DNA from: Amycolatopsis thailandensis
Lineage (GTDB): Bacteria; Actinomycetota; Actinomycetes; Mycobacteriales; Pseudonocardiaceae
Direction: 5' to 3'
NCBI RefSeq assembly: GCF_002234405.1
Contig: NZ_NMQT01000016.1
Location: 1-64,000, forward strand
Length of the DNA stretch: 64,000 nt
Shown: in pieces, positions 45,368-53,885 of the stretch
Numbering within the stretch: the first letter of the stretch is position 1
Layout of the letters: each line of letters opens with the position of its first letter
Translations under genes and position numbers: made by a program
Notes under the pieces: model-generated
What the model was told of the DNA's origin: nothing
The model's input: the letters and a program-made list of their open reading frames with translations, nothing else
The model's database searches: none

Positions 45368-45390
45368 AACATACAGACTGCATGTATGTT
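45368..45390 (+). promoter_or_regulatory. Probable TetR operator of the hydrolase-tetR operon
   Basis: AACATACA (45368-45375) and TGTATGTT (45383-45390) are perfect 8-base half-sites separated by 7 bases, ending 6 bases before the ATG at 45397. A repressor bound here would cover the promoter and ribosome site. The tetR gene at 46241 in the same operon is the likely binder. Confidence 0.78.
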
Positions 45391-45396
45391 GAGGGT

Positions 45397-46260
45397 ATGA
45401 CGACCAGTGAGCTCTTGGGCGAGACGCACGAGGTGGACCTCGGCGGCGCCCGCATCCGCTACCGCGACCGTGGTGAAGGCCCTCCTGTGGTCTTCGTGCA
45501 CGGCCTGCTGACCAACGGCTTGCTCTGGCGCGAGGTGGCCCCTGCGATCGCCGACGCCGGCTTCCGCTGCCTGACCCCGGACTGGCCACTGGGCTCACAC
45601 GAGATCCCGGTCCCCGGCGCCGACCTGAGCCCGCCCGGGGTCGCCGCGCTCATCGCGCGGTTCCTCGAGGTACTGGACCTGACCGACGTCACCGTGGTCG
45701 CGAACGACACCGGCGGCGCGCTCACGCAGCTATTGATGACCACGTCCCCGGAACGGGTGGGCCGCGTCGTGCTGACGCCGTCGGACTGCTTCGAGTACTT
45801 CCTGCCGCCGGCGTTCTCGGCGCTGGGCCCGCTGGCGCGGATCCCCGGTGGCACCCGGACGGTGGTCCAGGCGTTGCGCTGGCGATGGCTGCTGAAGACC
45901 ACGGACTTCCTGTGGCTGACCAAACGGCCGGTCCCGGACCACGTCCTGGACGCGTACCTGCTGCCCAGCAGGCGGAGCCCGGAGATCCGGGACGACCTGC
46001 GCCGGTTCATGGTGAGTGTCGACAAGCGCTACACGCTGACCGCGGCCGAGCGGCTGCCCGCGTTCGAGAAGCCGGTGCTGCTGGTCTGGGCGCCCGAGGA
46101 CCGGCACTTCCCGCTGTGGCTGGGCCGCAAGCTCGCGGGTGTGCTGCCCGACGCCGAACTGAAGACGATCGAGGACTCGTACACCTTCGTGCCGGAGGAC
46201 CAGCCGGAGCGGCTGAGCGGCATGGTGGTGGAATTCATGCGTGCCCACGCCACGACGTAG
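45397..46260 (+). CDS. Alpha/beta hydrolase with Asp nucleophile (haloalkane-dehalogenase/epoxide-hydrolase type)
   Basis: 287 residues. HG oxyanion motif FVHGLLTNG (about 34), strand PDWPLGSH, and the nucleophile elbow VVANDTGG with Asp at about D104 where esterases have Ser. Asp at this place marks the dehalogenase/epoxide-hydrolase group. A cap domain follows (about 130-210), then DRHFPLWLG with a likely acid residue; VEFMRA ends the protein, and no clear catalytic His-containing loop of the SHxxQ type is visible near the end. TTGAGGGT is very close to ATG 45397. Cotranscribed with tetR, overlap 20 bases. Confidence 0.78.
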   Translation: MTTSELLGETHEVDLGGARIRYRDRGEGPPVVFVHGLLTNGLLWREVAPAIADAGFRCLTPDWPLGSHEIPVPGADLSPPGVAALIARFLEVLDLTDVTVVANDTGGALTQLLMTTSPERVGRVVLTPSDCFEYFLPPAFSALGPLARIPGGTRTVVQALRWRWLLKTTDFLWLTKRPVPDHVLDAYLLPSRRSPEIRDDLRRFMVSVDKRYTLTAAERLPAFEKPVLLVWAPEDRHFPLWLGRKLAGVLPDAELKTIEDSYTFVPEDQPERLSGMVVEFMRAHATT

Positions 46261-46846
46261 CCAGACCGAACGATCGCAGTCGACGCAGGCCGCGTTGATC
46301 ACCGCGGCACGGAAGCTGTTCGCCGACCCGGGTTACGCCGCCGTGCCCGCCGACGAGATCGTCCGGGCGGCGGGCGTCACCCGGGGTGCGCTGTACCACC
46401 ACTTCGGGGACAAGCAGGGCCTGTTCCGCGCCGTGATCGAGCAGATCGAAACGGAGATCACCGAGGAACTCAAGGCGTTCGGGCAGTCGGTAGACGATCC
46501 GTGGGCGGCGGCCATCGGCGCGCTGAGCCACTTCCTGGACGTGTGCCTGCGGCCCGAAGTGGTGCGGATCTCGCTCACCGACGCCATCTCCGTCCTCGGC
46601 TGGCCTGCCTGGCGCGAGCTGGAGAACCGCTATGGGCTGGGCCTGATCACGGAGTTCCTGGAAGGTGTCGCCGCGGAGGGGCGGCTGGTCGACGGGCCGA
46701 TCCCGGAGCTGGCGCAACTGGTGCTGAGCGCCTGCGCCGAAGCGGCGTTGATGATCGCGCACGCCGAAGACCCCGAAGCGGCGAAGGAGAAGTCCCTCGC
46801 CGCCCTGGTGGCCCTGCTTTCAGGCCTCGCGAAAGACCGCGTTTAG
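46241..46846 (+). CDS. TetR/AcrR-family regulator of the hydrolase operon
   Basis: 201 residues from GTG 46241, inside the hydrolase 3' end. DNA-binding domain about 14-60: ITAARKLFADPGYAAVPADEIVRAAGVTRGALYHHFGDKQGLF, with the canonical GALYHHF recognition helix. C-terminal helical ligand pocket about 80-195. Its probable operator is the 23-base dyad at 45368-45390, giving autoregulation. The stop codon TAG lies in the left arm of the palindrome at 46835-46904. Confidence 0.92.
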   Translation: MPTPRRSQTERSQSTQAALITAARKLFADPGYAAVPADEIVRAAGVTRGALYHHFGDKQGLFRAVIEQIETEITEELKAFGQSVDDPWAAAIGALSHFLDVCLRPEVVRISLTDAISVLGWPAWRELENRYGLGLITEFLEGVAAEGRLVDGPIPELAQLVLSACAEAALMIAHAEDPEAAKEKSLAALVALLSGLAKDRV

Positions 46847-46904
46847 TCCTCTAGATGCTGTAGTTGCACACGCAAGGACCGCATCTAGAGGACTAAACGC
46901 GGTC
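46835..46904. repeat. Long inverted repeat, CGCGTTTxGTCCTCT family, copy 2
   Basis: Perfect 24-base arms 46835-46858 and 46881-46904 with a 22-base loop that includes GTAGTTG. It shares the arm word CGCGTTTAGTCCTCT (one base different) and loop word with 6495-6559. It includes the tetR stop codon and touches the stop codon of the convergent ROK gene, so it can act as a terminator on both strands. Confidence 0.9.
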
Positions 46905-48086
46905 CTAGACCGTGTCGAGGATCATCTCGAACGCCGCTTCGGCCGCGCCCAGCAGTTTCACGTCCGCGCCGAGCGCCGAGCTCACGATCTGAGTCCCGCC
47001 CACGGCACGGCTGACGAGGCTCCGCCGCCGGACCTCGGCCGCCACCGACTTCACCACCGAGTCGGGCAGCACGGTGAGCAGGTCGCCCAGCACAACCAGC
47101 TGCGGGCCGAGCAGGTTGACCACGTTCACCAGGCCCAGCGTCAGCCATTCCGCGAACTCCGAGAGCCGTTCCTCGGCCGCGTGCGGGTCCCGGCCCAGCT
47201 CGCGCAGCTCGAACAGGATCGCCCCGCGCGGGGTGTCCTCGGGCAGGTCGAGCGCACGGCACAGGGCCGCTTCGCCCACCTCGGTCTCCCAGCAGCCGCT
47301 GGATCCGCAGTAGCAGGGACGGCCGCCCGGCCGGATCGCCATGTGCCCGATCTCGCCGACGTAGCCGGAGCCACCGCGCAGCGCCGAACCGTCCGCGATG
47401 ATCCCTCCCCCGACACCGACGTCCGCGGAGACGTACACGGCGTCGGACGAGCCCCGCGCGGCACCGCGCAGGTGTTCGGCGATGGCCCCGAGTTCGGCGT
47501 CGTTGCCGACCAGGATGGGGATGCGCAGCACACCGCCGAGCCGTTCCCCGAGCGCCACGTCGGTCCAGCGCAGGTTGGGCGCCTCGTGGACGTGCCCGTC
47601 CGCCCGGCGGACGACGCCGGGCACGGACACCCCCGCGGCGATCGGCTGCACGCCGAGGTCGCCCGCCAGTACGGTGGTCGACTCGATCACGTGTGTGATC
47701 ACCTCGTCGGCCTCCCGCATCCGGCCGCGGAGGTTCCAGCTGTTGCGCCCGAGGATCTGGCCGCCGAACCCGACCAGCGCGATCGCCACGTGTTCGACCT
47801 GGAGGTCGACCGCGAGCACCACCGCCGCGTGCGGCTGCGGCAGGACCAGGAGCGAGGGGCGGCCCGCCCCTCGTCCCGGCCTCGGGACCCGCTCCTCGAC
47901 GACACCCGCTTCCGCGAGGCCGTCGACGAGGGTCTTGATGGTGCTGCGGTTGAGCCCCAGCGAGGTGGCCAGGGTCGCCCTGGTGCTCGGGCCGCTGACG
48001 TGCAGCAACCTGAGCAGGGTCGTGCGGTTGTGCCTGCGCACCTCGTCTGGTCGTGCAACGGGTGTGCTGGTCACGGACTTCATCAT
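46905..48086 (-). CDS. ROK-family transcriptional repressor (XylR-like)
   Basis: 393 residues from ATG 48086. Winged HTH at about 20-75 (TTLLRLLHVSGPSTRATLATSLGLNRSTIKTLVDGL), then a ROK domain with the sugar-binding GVSVPGVV, NDAELGAI and EIGHM motifs and the zinc cluster CYCGSSGCWE (about 250-262). Such proteins respond to a sugar and control the local importer. It is the last gene of the ABC operon (11 bases after the permease). Its operator is probably the dyad at 51635-51661. Confidence 0.9.
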   Translation of the reverse strand: MMKSVTSTPVARPDEVRRHNRTTLLRLLHVSGPSTRATLATSLGLNRSTIKTLVDGLAEAGVVEERVPRPGRGAGRPSLLVLPQPHAAVVLAVDLQVEHVAIALVGFGGQILGRNSWNLRGRMREADEVITHVIESTTVLAGDLGVQPIAAGVSVPGVVRRADGHVHEAPNLRWTDVALGERLGGVLRIPILVGNDAELGAIAEHLRGAARGSSDAVYVSADVGVGGGIIADGSALRGGSGYVGEIGHMAIRPGGRPCYCGSSGCWETEVGEAALCRALDLPEDTPRGAILFELRELGRDPHAAEERLSEFAEWLTLGLVNVVNLLGPQLVVLGDLLTVLPDSVVKSVAAEVRRRSLVSRAVGGTQIVSSALGADVKLLGAAEAAFEMILDTV

Positions 48087-48097
48087 TCCATGCGGAC

Positions 48098-49558
48098 TCA
48101 GCGCGGCGACGCAGCCGCGCGGCGCCGGGACAGCGCGTCCACCGTTGCCGCCAGCAGCAGCACCAGACCGGTGACGATGTTGACCACCGCCGCCGACTGC
48201 TTGAGCAGGCCCAGCGCGTTCTCGACGACCGCGAGCACGAGGCCACCGATCACCGCGTCGACGACCCGGCCCTTGCCGCCGAACAGCGACGTACCACCGA
48301 TGACGGCGGCACCGACCGCGAACAGCAGCGTGTTGAGGCCACCGGCCTGCGGGTCGACCGAACCGACCTTCGACGAGTAGACGATCGCGCCGACCGCCGC
48401 CACCGCCGAGCAGATGACGAACACCGACGCGCGGATCTTCTCGACGTTGATCCCGGCGCGGCGGGCCGCCTCGCGGTTGCCGCCGACGGCGTAGATGTGG
48501 CGGCCGTACTGGGTGCGGTTGAGCACGTAGGTGCCGAGCACCAGCAGCGCGAGCACGATCGGCACGACGTACGGGACACCCGAGATCACGATGTTCGGGT
48601 TGGGCGCGCGGTTCAGCGTCAGCAGGTACGTGGCGATCGCGGCGACCACGCCGATCGCGCCGACCTTGAACAGCACCATCGGCGTCGGCTGGGTGACCAG
48701 TCCGCGCTTGAGCCGCGAGAAGTGCTGACCGAGGCTCACTGCGGCGAAACCGCCCGCGAAGATCAGGAAGAGGATCCAGCTGCCCAAAGTGGACAGGTTG
48801 CCGTTGGCGACCTTGAACAGCACGTCCGAGGTGCTGATGCCGAGCGTGCCGCCCTCGCCGATGAACTGGAGGATGACGCCTTGCCAGGCGAGGAAGAGCG
48901 CCAGTGTCACGACGAACGACGGCATGCCGATCTTGGAGACGAGGAAGCCGGTGAGGACACCGATAGCGCCACCGACACTGATCGCGAGAAGGATCTCGAT
49001 CCACGGGTTGGCCGCGGTTCCCGAAAGCACCAGCGCGATCGCGAGCACGGCGAATCCGACACCCGCCCAGATCCGCAGGATCACCCCGAGCAGGCCGGCG
49101 ATCGCGAGCACCACGAGGAACGTGATGAACACGCCGTTCCCCATACCGCCCAACAGGTTTCCGTTGCGCACGTAATGCATCGCCAGCACCGCGGCGGTGA
49201 CACCGGACGCGGTACCCGCGGACAGGTCGATCTCGCCGAGCAGCAGCACGAACACGATGCCCATCGCGATGATCGCCTTGCCGGCGCCCTGCGCCATCAG
49301 GTTCGCGATGTTGTTCATGGTCAGGAAGGTGTCCGACAGCGAGGCGAACACGATCACCAGCACGAGCAGGCCGAGCAGCGCCGGGAGCGAACCCAGCTGT
49401 CCCGCCTTGAGCCGGGAGAAGTAGTCACCGACGGCCTCGCGCGTTGACATCGATGTCGTGTCGATGCCGAAGTCCGTGATGGCCGCCGACGGGTTCAGCG
49501 CTGCGGCCGCGGACTTGCCCCCTTCCGGCGAAGCGGGCTTTGCAGGTGTCTCAGTCAT
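48098..49558 (-). CDS. Sugar ABC transporter permease (XylH/RbsC type)
   Basis: 486 residues with ten or more transmembrane helices. The BPD_transp_2 hallmark GEIDLSAGT (about 108-116) and late NREAARRAGINVEKIRASVFVICSAVAAVGAI loop, which contacts the ATPase, are present. The extra length compared with RbsC (about 320 residues) is due to additional helices in the middle, as in XylH. ATG 49558. Preceded by the ATPase gene (23-base gap) and followed by ROK. Xylose is the leading but unproven substrate. Confidence 0.88.
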   Translation of the reverse strand: MTETPAKPASPEGGKSAAAALNPSAAITDFGIDTTSMSTREAVGDYFSRLKAGQLGSLPALLGLLVLVIVFASLSDTFLTMNNIANLMAQGAGKAIIAMGIVFVLLLGEIDLSAGTASGVTAAVLAMHYVRNGNLLGGMGNGVFITFLVVLAIAGLLGVILRIWAGVGFAVLAIALVLSGTAANPWIEILLAISVGGAIGVLTGFLVSKIGMPSFVVTLALFLAWQGVILQFIGEGGTLGISTSDVLFKVANGNLSTLGSWILFLIFAGGFAAVSLGQHFSRLKRGLVTQPTPMVLFKVGAIGVVAAIATYLLTLNRAPNPNIVISGVPYVVPIVLALLVLGTYVLNRTQYGRHIYAVGGNREAARRAGINVEKIRASVFVICSAVAAVGAIVYSSKVGSVDPQAGGLNTLLFAVGAAVIGGTSLFGGKGRVVDAVIGGLVLAVVENALGLLKQSAAVVNIVTGLVLLLAATVDALSRRRAAASPR

Positions 49559-49581
49559 TTCCGGTTCTTTCTCGCCTCGTA

Positions 49582-50355
49582 CTAGAGGACGGCGGCTTCG
49601 GGGCGGGCAAGGCCGAGGTCGCCGGAGCGGCCGGCGGTGATCAGTTCCACGACCTGGCCGTGGGTGACGTCCTTGGTGTGCACCTCGGCGACGAGACGGC
49701 CGAGGTAGAGCACCGCGATGCGGTCGGCGACCTCGAAGACGTCGGCCATGTTGTGGCTGATCAGCACCACACCGAGGCCTTGTTCCGCGAGGCGGCGGAC
49801 GAGGTCGAGCACCTGACGGGTCTGCGCGACACCGAGCGCGGCGGTCGGCTCGTCGAGCAGGACCACCTTCGAGTCCCACAGCACGGATTTGGCGATCGCG
49901 ACGGTCTGCCGCTGCCCGCCCGAGAGAGCCGAAACGGGCGTACGGACGGACTTCACGGTGCGGACCGAAAGCGAGGCGAGCGTCTCGCGGGCCGCCTTCT
50001 CCATGCTGGCCTCGTCGAGCAGCCATTTGCTGCCGCGTTCCCGGCCGAGGAACATGTTCTGGACGATGTCGAGGTTCTCGGCCAGGGCGAGGTCCTGGTA
50101 GACGACCTCGATGCCCAGATCCGCGGCGTCACGCGGGCCGTGGATGTTCACCGGCTTGCCCTGGAAGGTCACCGTGCCCGAGTCGTAGCCGTGGATGCCG
50201 GCGATCGACTTGACCAAAGTGGACTTGCCGGCACCGTTGTCGCCGACCAGCGCGGTGACCTCGCCGGCGCGCACGTTGAAGTCCACGTCGTGGAGGACGT
50301 GGACCGGCCCGAAGCTCTTGTTCAGCTGCTTCAGTTCGAGGATGGGTTCACTCAT
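49582..50355 (-). CDS. Sugar ABC transporter ATP-binding protein (single-domain)
   Basis: 257 residues with one nucleotide-binding domain: Walker A GDNGAGKST (about 38-46), Q-loop YQDLALAENLD, signature LSGGQRQ (about 143-149), Walker B VVLLDEPTAALG and switch His in ISHNM. XylG and RbsA normally have two fused ATPase domains of ~500 residues; the half-size form must dimerise. ATG 50355; the binding-protein gene lies 81 bases upstream. Confidence 0.92.
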   Translation of the reverse strand: MSEPILELKQLNKSFGPVHVLHDVDFNVRAGEVTALVGDNGAGKSTLVKSIAGIHGYDSGTVTFQGKPVNIHGPRDAADLGIEVVYQDLALAENLDIVQNMFLGRERGSKWLLDEASMEKAARETLASLSVRTVKSVRTPVSALSGGQRQTVAIAKSVLWDSKVVLLDEPTAALGVAQTRQVLDLVRRLAEQGLGVVLISHNMADVFEVADRIAVLYLGRLVAEVHTKDVTHGQVVELITAGRSGDLGLARPEAAVL

Positions 50356-50436
50356 TGGGGGTTCTCCCGGCTGGATACCGGGCCGGGGCGCGCTGTGTCC
50401 GAGTGCGCCCCGGCCCGGTGGTCTGGGTTTGACGGG

Positions 50437-51573
50437 TCAGGAGATACCGAGCTGCGTGCACGCCGCGGCCAGGTCGCCGCCGCAGATCTCGGCCGCCTTG
50501 ACGTAGCCCTGCGTCACGACCTCCTTGACGCCTTCCTTGGTGGTCAGCTTCGGCTCGAGGAGCACGGACTTGACCTCGCGGTTGCCCTTCGGGTCCTTCG
50601 CCTTGCCGGTGGCCAGCGCGTCGGCGCCCGCCTTGTCACCCTTGGCCAGCAGGACGGCGAGCTTCGCGGCGGCCTCGGCCTCTTCCTTGATCGGCTTGAA
50701 GACCGTCATGTACTGGTCGCCGCGCAGGATCGCCATGAGGCCGTCCGCGGTGGCGTCCTGGCCGGTGACCGGGACCTTGCCGTTGAGGCCGTTCTTCTTC
50801 AGCACGGTGATGACCGCGCCGGCGAGACCGTCGTTCGCGGCGACGACGCCGTCGACCTTGCCCTTGTTGTCGGTCAGGATCTGCTCGAAGGTCTGACCGC
50901 CCTTCTGGTTGTCCCAGTTGTCGATGGCCTGCTCACGCACGAGCTTGAGGTCGTTGCTGGCGAACTTCGGCTGCAGGACGGACTTCTGGCCGTTCGCGAA
51001 CAGCGTCGCGTTGTTGTCGGTCGGGGCACCCTCGATCATGACGACCTCGGCGCCCTTCTTGTCCTTCAGCGCGTCGGCGAGGCCCTGGCCCTGCAGCTGG
51101 CCGACCTTCTCGTTGTCGAACGAGACGTAGTAGTCGGAGCTGCCGCCGAGGTTCAGGCGGTCGTAGTCGATCGTCGGGATACCGGCGGCCTGCGCCTTCT
51201 TGGCGACCGCCGAACCGACCTCGCCGTTGATGGCGGCGATGATCAGGACCTTGACGTTCTGCGCGATCATGCCGTCGGCCAGCGTGGTGAACTTCTGGAC
51301 GTCGCCCTGGGCGTTCTGGACGTCGGCGTCGAAGCCCGCGTCCTTGAGCGCCTTGGTCAGGAACGGCTTGTCGAAGGACTCCCAGCGCGCGGAGGTCGCG
51401 GTCTCCGGCAGGATGACGCCGACCTTGCCGCCGGCGGCGGCACCACCCGGGGCGGGCGCGGACTGCGAGGAGTTGCCGCTGTTGCCCGAGTCGGCGGTGT
51501 TGGCGCCGCACGCGGAGAGCACCAGGCCGGCGCCCACCGTCGCGGCGAGGAGGGTAAGGGTTCTGCTGCGCAT
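50437..51573 (-). CDS. Sugar ABC transporter substrate-binding lipoprotein
   Basis: 378 residues. Lipoprotein signal peptide with lipobox LSAC (Cys about 22), a Ser/Gly/Pro linker (24-48), then the periplasmic-binding/LacI-type fold (Peripla_BP_4, about 50-355): VGVILPETATSARWESFDKP, IIAAINGEVG, IPTIDYDRLNLG, VAANDGLAGAV, VTGQDATADG. This resembles XylF more than RbsB. ATG 51573 after AAGGAACGAGG. First gene of the importer operon. Confidence 0.92.
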   Translation of the reverse strand: MRSRTLTLLAATVGAGLVLSACGANTADSGNSGNSSQSAPAPGGAAAGGKVGVILPETATSARWESFDKPFLTKALKDAGFDADVQNAQGDVQKFTTLADGMIAQNVKVLIIAAINGEVGSAVAKKAQAAGIPTIDYDRLNLGGSSDYYVSFDNEKVGQLQGQGLADALKDKKGAEVVMIEGAPTDNNATLFANGQKSVLQPKFASNDLKLVREQAIDNWDNQKGGQTFEQILTDNKGKVDGVVAANDGLAGAVITVLKKNGLNGKVPVTGQDATADGLMAILRGDQYMTVFKPIKEEAEAAAKLAVLLAKGDKAGADALATGKAKDPKGNREVKSVLLEPKLTTKEGVKEVVTQGYVKAAEICGGDLAAACTQLGIS

Positions 51574-51634
51574 CCTCGTTCCTTCCGGATCTTGCTCGCG
51601 GGCGGCGATCCTGAGGGACCGGTCGCACCATCGC

Positions 51635-51661
51635 GCATATGTTGTGGGCGACAACATATGC
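51635..51661 (-). promoter_or_regulatory. Probable ROK operator of the ABC importer operon
   Basis: GCATATGTTGT (51635-51645) and ACAACATATGC (51651-51661) are perfect 11-base half-sites with a 5-base spacer, 62 bases upstream of the binding-protein ATG. Symmetry and length fit a ROK/NagC-type site. Confidence 0.78.
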
Positions 51662-51867
51662 CGCCGAACGTGTTTCGCGGAAGATGGCTGGATCGATTAA
51701 GCCTCATCAAATGGACACGGTTTGGCAACGTGGCCGTAGCAAGGCGTATGAAGTCTAGGTCCGCTGACGGTGTGACCGCCACCACTCACTCAGCGTGATC
51801 GGCGCAGCTGATCGCGGTGTGAGGACCGGCGGGATCGCCGATGCCCCCTGGACCGACCTGGCGGCTT

Positions 51868-52018
51868 CGCGTGACTGGATGGACGACACTCGTGATCGGA
51901 TGGACGGCTCATGTGATTGGACGGACGACACGGCGTCCGGCCGCCTCCCGCGGCGAGTCGTCCGCCTGATCACGCGTGTCGTCCATCCGAGCACGCGTGT
52001 CGTCCGATCACCGCACTG
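51868..52018. repeat. Segmented palindromic array C, 21-bp units
   Basis: Three direct units with GTGAyy words at 51871, 51892 and 51913 (GTGATCGGATGGACGACAC type) are followed by a GC-rich decayed spacer and three reverse units with GTCGTCC words at 51957, 51978 and 51999. Spacing is exactly 21. The unit sequence differs from arrays A and B, but the period and forward-then-reverse design are the same. Confidence 0.85.
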
Positions 52019-52058
52019 CACACCAGGGCACTCACGACCCTGTGCTCTCGCGCCGGAT

Positions 52059-52111
52059 GTCATGAGGGGTCCCCTTAAGACGAAATTTGTCTTAAGGGGA
52101 CCCCTCATGAC
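52059..52111. repeat. Palindrome with GAAATTT loop downstream of the helicase
   Basis: Perfect 23-base arms 52059-52081 and 52089-52111 (outer GTCATGAGGGGTCCCC, inner TTAAGAC) enclose GAAATTT. It begins 20 bases after the helicase stop on the minus strand. Arms differ from the GCAAATTTTGC family, but the AT-only centre and size are alike. Confidence 0.9.
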
Positions 52112-52130
52112 GTTCTCGGGTACGGGGCGG

Positions 52131-53885
52131 TCACCAGGAACGCAGGGTGACGATCCGCTCTTCCAGCTGTTCCACCGAAGCCATCGCGGTCGGCGGTCCG
52201 CCGCAGACCCGGCGCAGTTCGTTGTGGATCGCGCCGTGCGGCTTCCTCGTCCGGTGGTGGTGCACGCCCACCAGCGCGTTCAGCTCCTTGCGCAGCGCGC
52301 CGAGCCGTTCGCTGACCGACTGCGGCCGCGCGACCGGCGCGGCCTCTTCGGCCTTGGGCTTGCGCCGCTTTTCGTCGGAGAGCTGCTCCTCCTGCCGCTT
52401 CCGCAGCAGGGCGCGGACCTGGTCCGGTTCGAGCAGCCCAGGCAGGCCGAGGTACTCCTGCTCCTCGTCGGAACCGGAGAACACCGCGGTACCGAAGGAG
52501 TTGCCGTCGTAGATGACCTGGTCGAGCTCGGCGGAGGCACCCAGCGAGGTGAACGCCTTCTCCTCTTCGCCCGGCTCGTCCTCGGTGCGGTTGGCCTGGG
52601 CGAGGAGTTCGTCCTCCCAGCCGTCCTTCTCGCGGTGCGGCTTGCCGAGGACGTGGTCGCGCTGAGCCTCCAGCTCGCTGGCCAGCTCCAGCAGCACCGG
52701 CACGCTCGGCAGGAAGACCGAAGCCGTCTCGCCGGGTTTGCGCGAACGCACGTACCGGCCGATGGCCTGCGCGAAGAACAGCGGAGTCGACGCGCTCGTG
52801 GCGTAGACGCCGACGGCCAGACGGGGGACGTCGACGCCCTCGGACACCATCCGGACCGCGACCAGCCAGCGGTCGGTCGAATCCGAGAACTCCTTGATCC
52901 GCCCGGACGCCTTCGGGTCGTCGGAGAGGACGACCGTCGGGTTCTGGCCGGAGAGGCGCTCCAGGATCTTGGCGTAGGCGCGCGCGGACTCCTGGTCGGT
53001 GGCGATCACCAGGCCACCGGCGTCCGGGATGCCGTTGGCGCGGAGCTGCGCGAGACGCGTGTCCGCGGCCTGCAGCACCGAGGGGATCCACTCGCCCGCC
53101 GGGTCGAGCGCGGTGCGCCAGGCACGGGCGTTCTGCTCGGCGGTCAGCGGCTCGCCGAGCCGCGCGGTGAACTCCTCCCCCGCGCTCGTGCGCCAGGAGG
53201 CCTCACCGGAGTAGGCGAGGAAGACGACCGGGCGGACCACGCCGTCGGCGAGCGCGTCGGCGTAGCCGTACGAGTGGTCGGCCTTGCTGCGCTGGAAGCC
53301 CGAACCGTCGGGCTCGTAGGTGACGAACGGAATCTGCGAGTCGTCGCTGCGGAACGGGGTCCCGGTCAGCGCGAGACGGCGGACGGCGGGCGTGAACGCC
53401 TCGCGGACCGCGTCGCCCCAGGACTTCGCGTCACCGCCGTGGTGGATCTCGTCCAGGATGACCAGGGTCTTACGGTTCTCGGTGCGCACGCGGTGCAGCG
53501 TCGGATGCGCCGCGACCTGCGCGTAGGTCACCGCGACACCTTGGTAGTCACGCGAGGTGACGCCGGTGCCATTGCGGAAGTTCGAGTCGATCGCGATCCC
53601 CGCGGCCGCGGCCGAGGCGGCCCACTGGTGCTTCAGGTGCTCCGTCGGCGCGACGATGGTGATCTTCTCGATGGTCCGGTCGCTCAGCAGCTCGGCGGCG
53701 ATCCGGAGACCGAACACCGTCTTGCCCGCGCCCGGCGTCGCGACGGCCAGGAAGTCTTGCGGTTTCTTCGTCAGGTACTTCGTCAGTGCTCGCCGCTGCC
53801 ACGCACGCAACGGGCGGGCAGTGCTGTCCTTCGCCGCGGGAGGCGCACCCAGCTCGCCTCGACCACGTTCAACCGTTTCCGCCAT
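52131..53885 (-). CDS. DEAD/DEAH-box superfamily 2 helicase
   Basis: 584 residues. SF2 motifs: Q-like RAWQRRAL, I ATPGAGKT (about 49-56), Ia APTEHLKHQW, II DEIHH (about 147), III LTGTPFRSD, IV-V VVLSDDPK and MVSEGVDVP, VI QAIGRYVRS. The C-terminal 150 residues are charged and contain no recognised domain. The motif II form DEIHHG resembles type III restriction/Ssl2-like translocases. Single-gene unit; DNA repair or RNA role unknown. Confidence 0.9.
   Translation of the reverse strand: MAETVERGRGELGAPPAAKDSTARPLRAWQRRALTKYLTKKPQDFLAVATPGAGKTVFGLRIAAELLSDRTIEKITIVAPTEHLKHQWAASAAAAGIAIDSNFRNGTGVTSRDYQGVAVTYAQVAAHPTLHRVRTENRKTLVILDEIHHGGDAKSWGDAVREAFTPAVRRLALTGTPFRSDDSQIPFVTYEPDGSGFQRSKADHSYGYADALADGVVRPVVFLAYSGEASWRTSAGEEFTARLGEPLTAEQNARAWRTALDPAGEWIPSVLQAADTRLAQLRANGIPDAGGLVIATDQESARAYAKILERLSGQNPTVVLSDDPKASGRIKEFSDSTDRWLVAVRMVSEGVDVPRLAVGVYATSASTPLFFAQAIGRYVRSRKPGETASVFLPSVPVLLELASELEAQRDHVLGKPHREKDGWEDELLAQANRTEDEPGEEEKAFTSLGASAELDQVIYDGNSFGTAVFSGSDEEQEYLGLPGLLEPDQVRALLRKRQEEQLSDEKRRKPKAEEAAPVARPQSVSERLGALRKELNALVGVHHHRTRKPHGAIHNELRRVCGGPPTAMASVEQLEERIVTLRSW

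Larger units (their letters stand above)
51574..52130. other. 557-base intergenic region upstream of the sugar ABC operon
   Basis: No gene is seen. Within it are a perfect dyad at 51635-51661 (likely ROK operator), an AT-richer stretch around 51690-51760 that probably holds the ABC operon promoter on the minus strand, array C (51868-52018) and the 52059-52111 palindrome. Frames across the arrays are heptad-repeat artefacts. Confidence 0.8.

Noticed and set aside
45072-45598. Repetitive minus-strand frames with GGSRQK words
   Set aside because: Produced by the T-tract tandem repeat; not coding.
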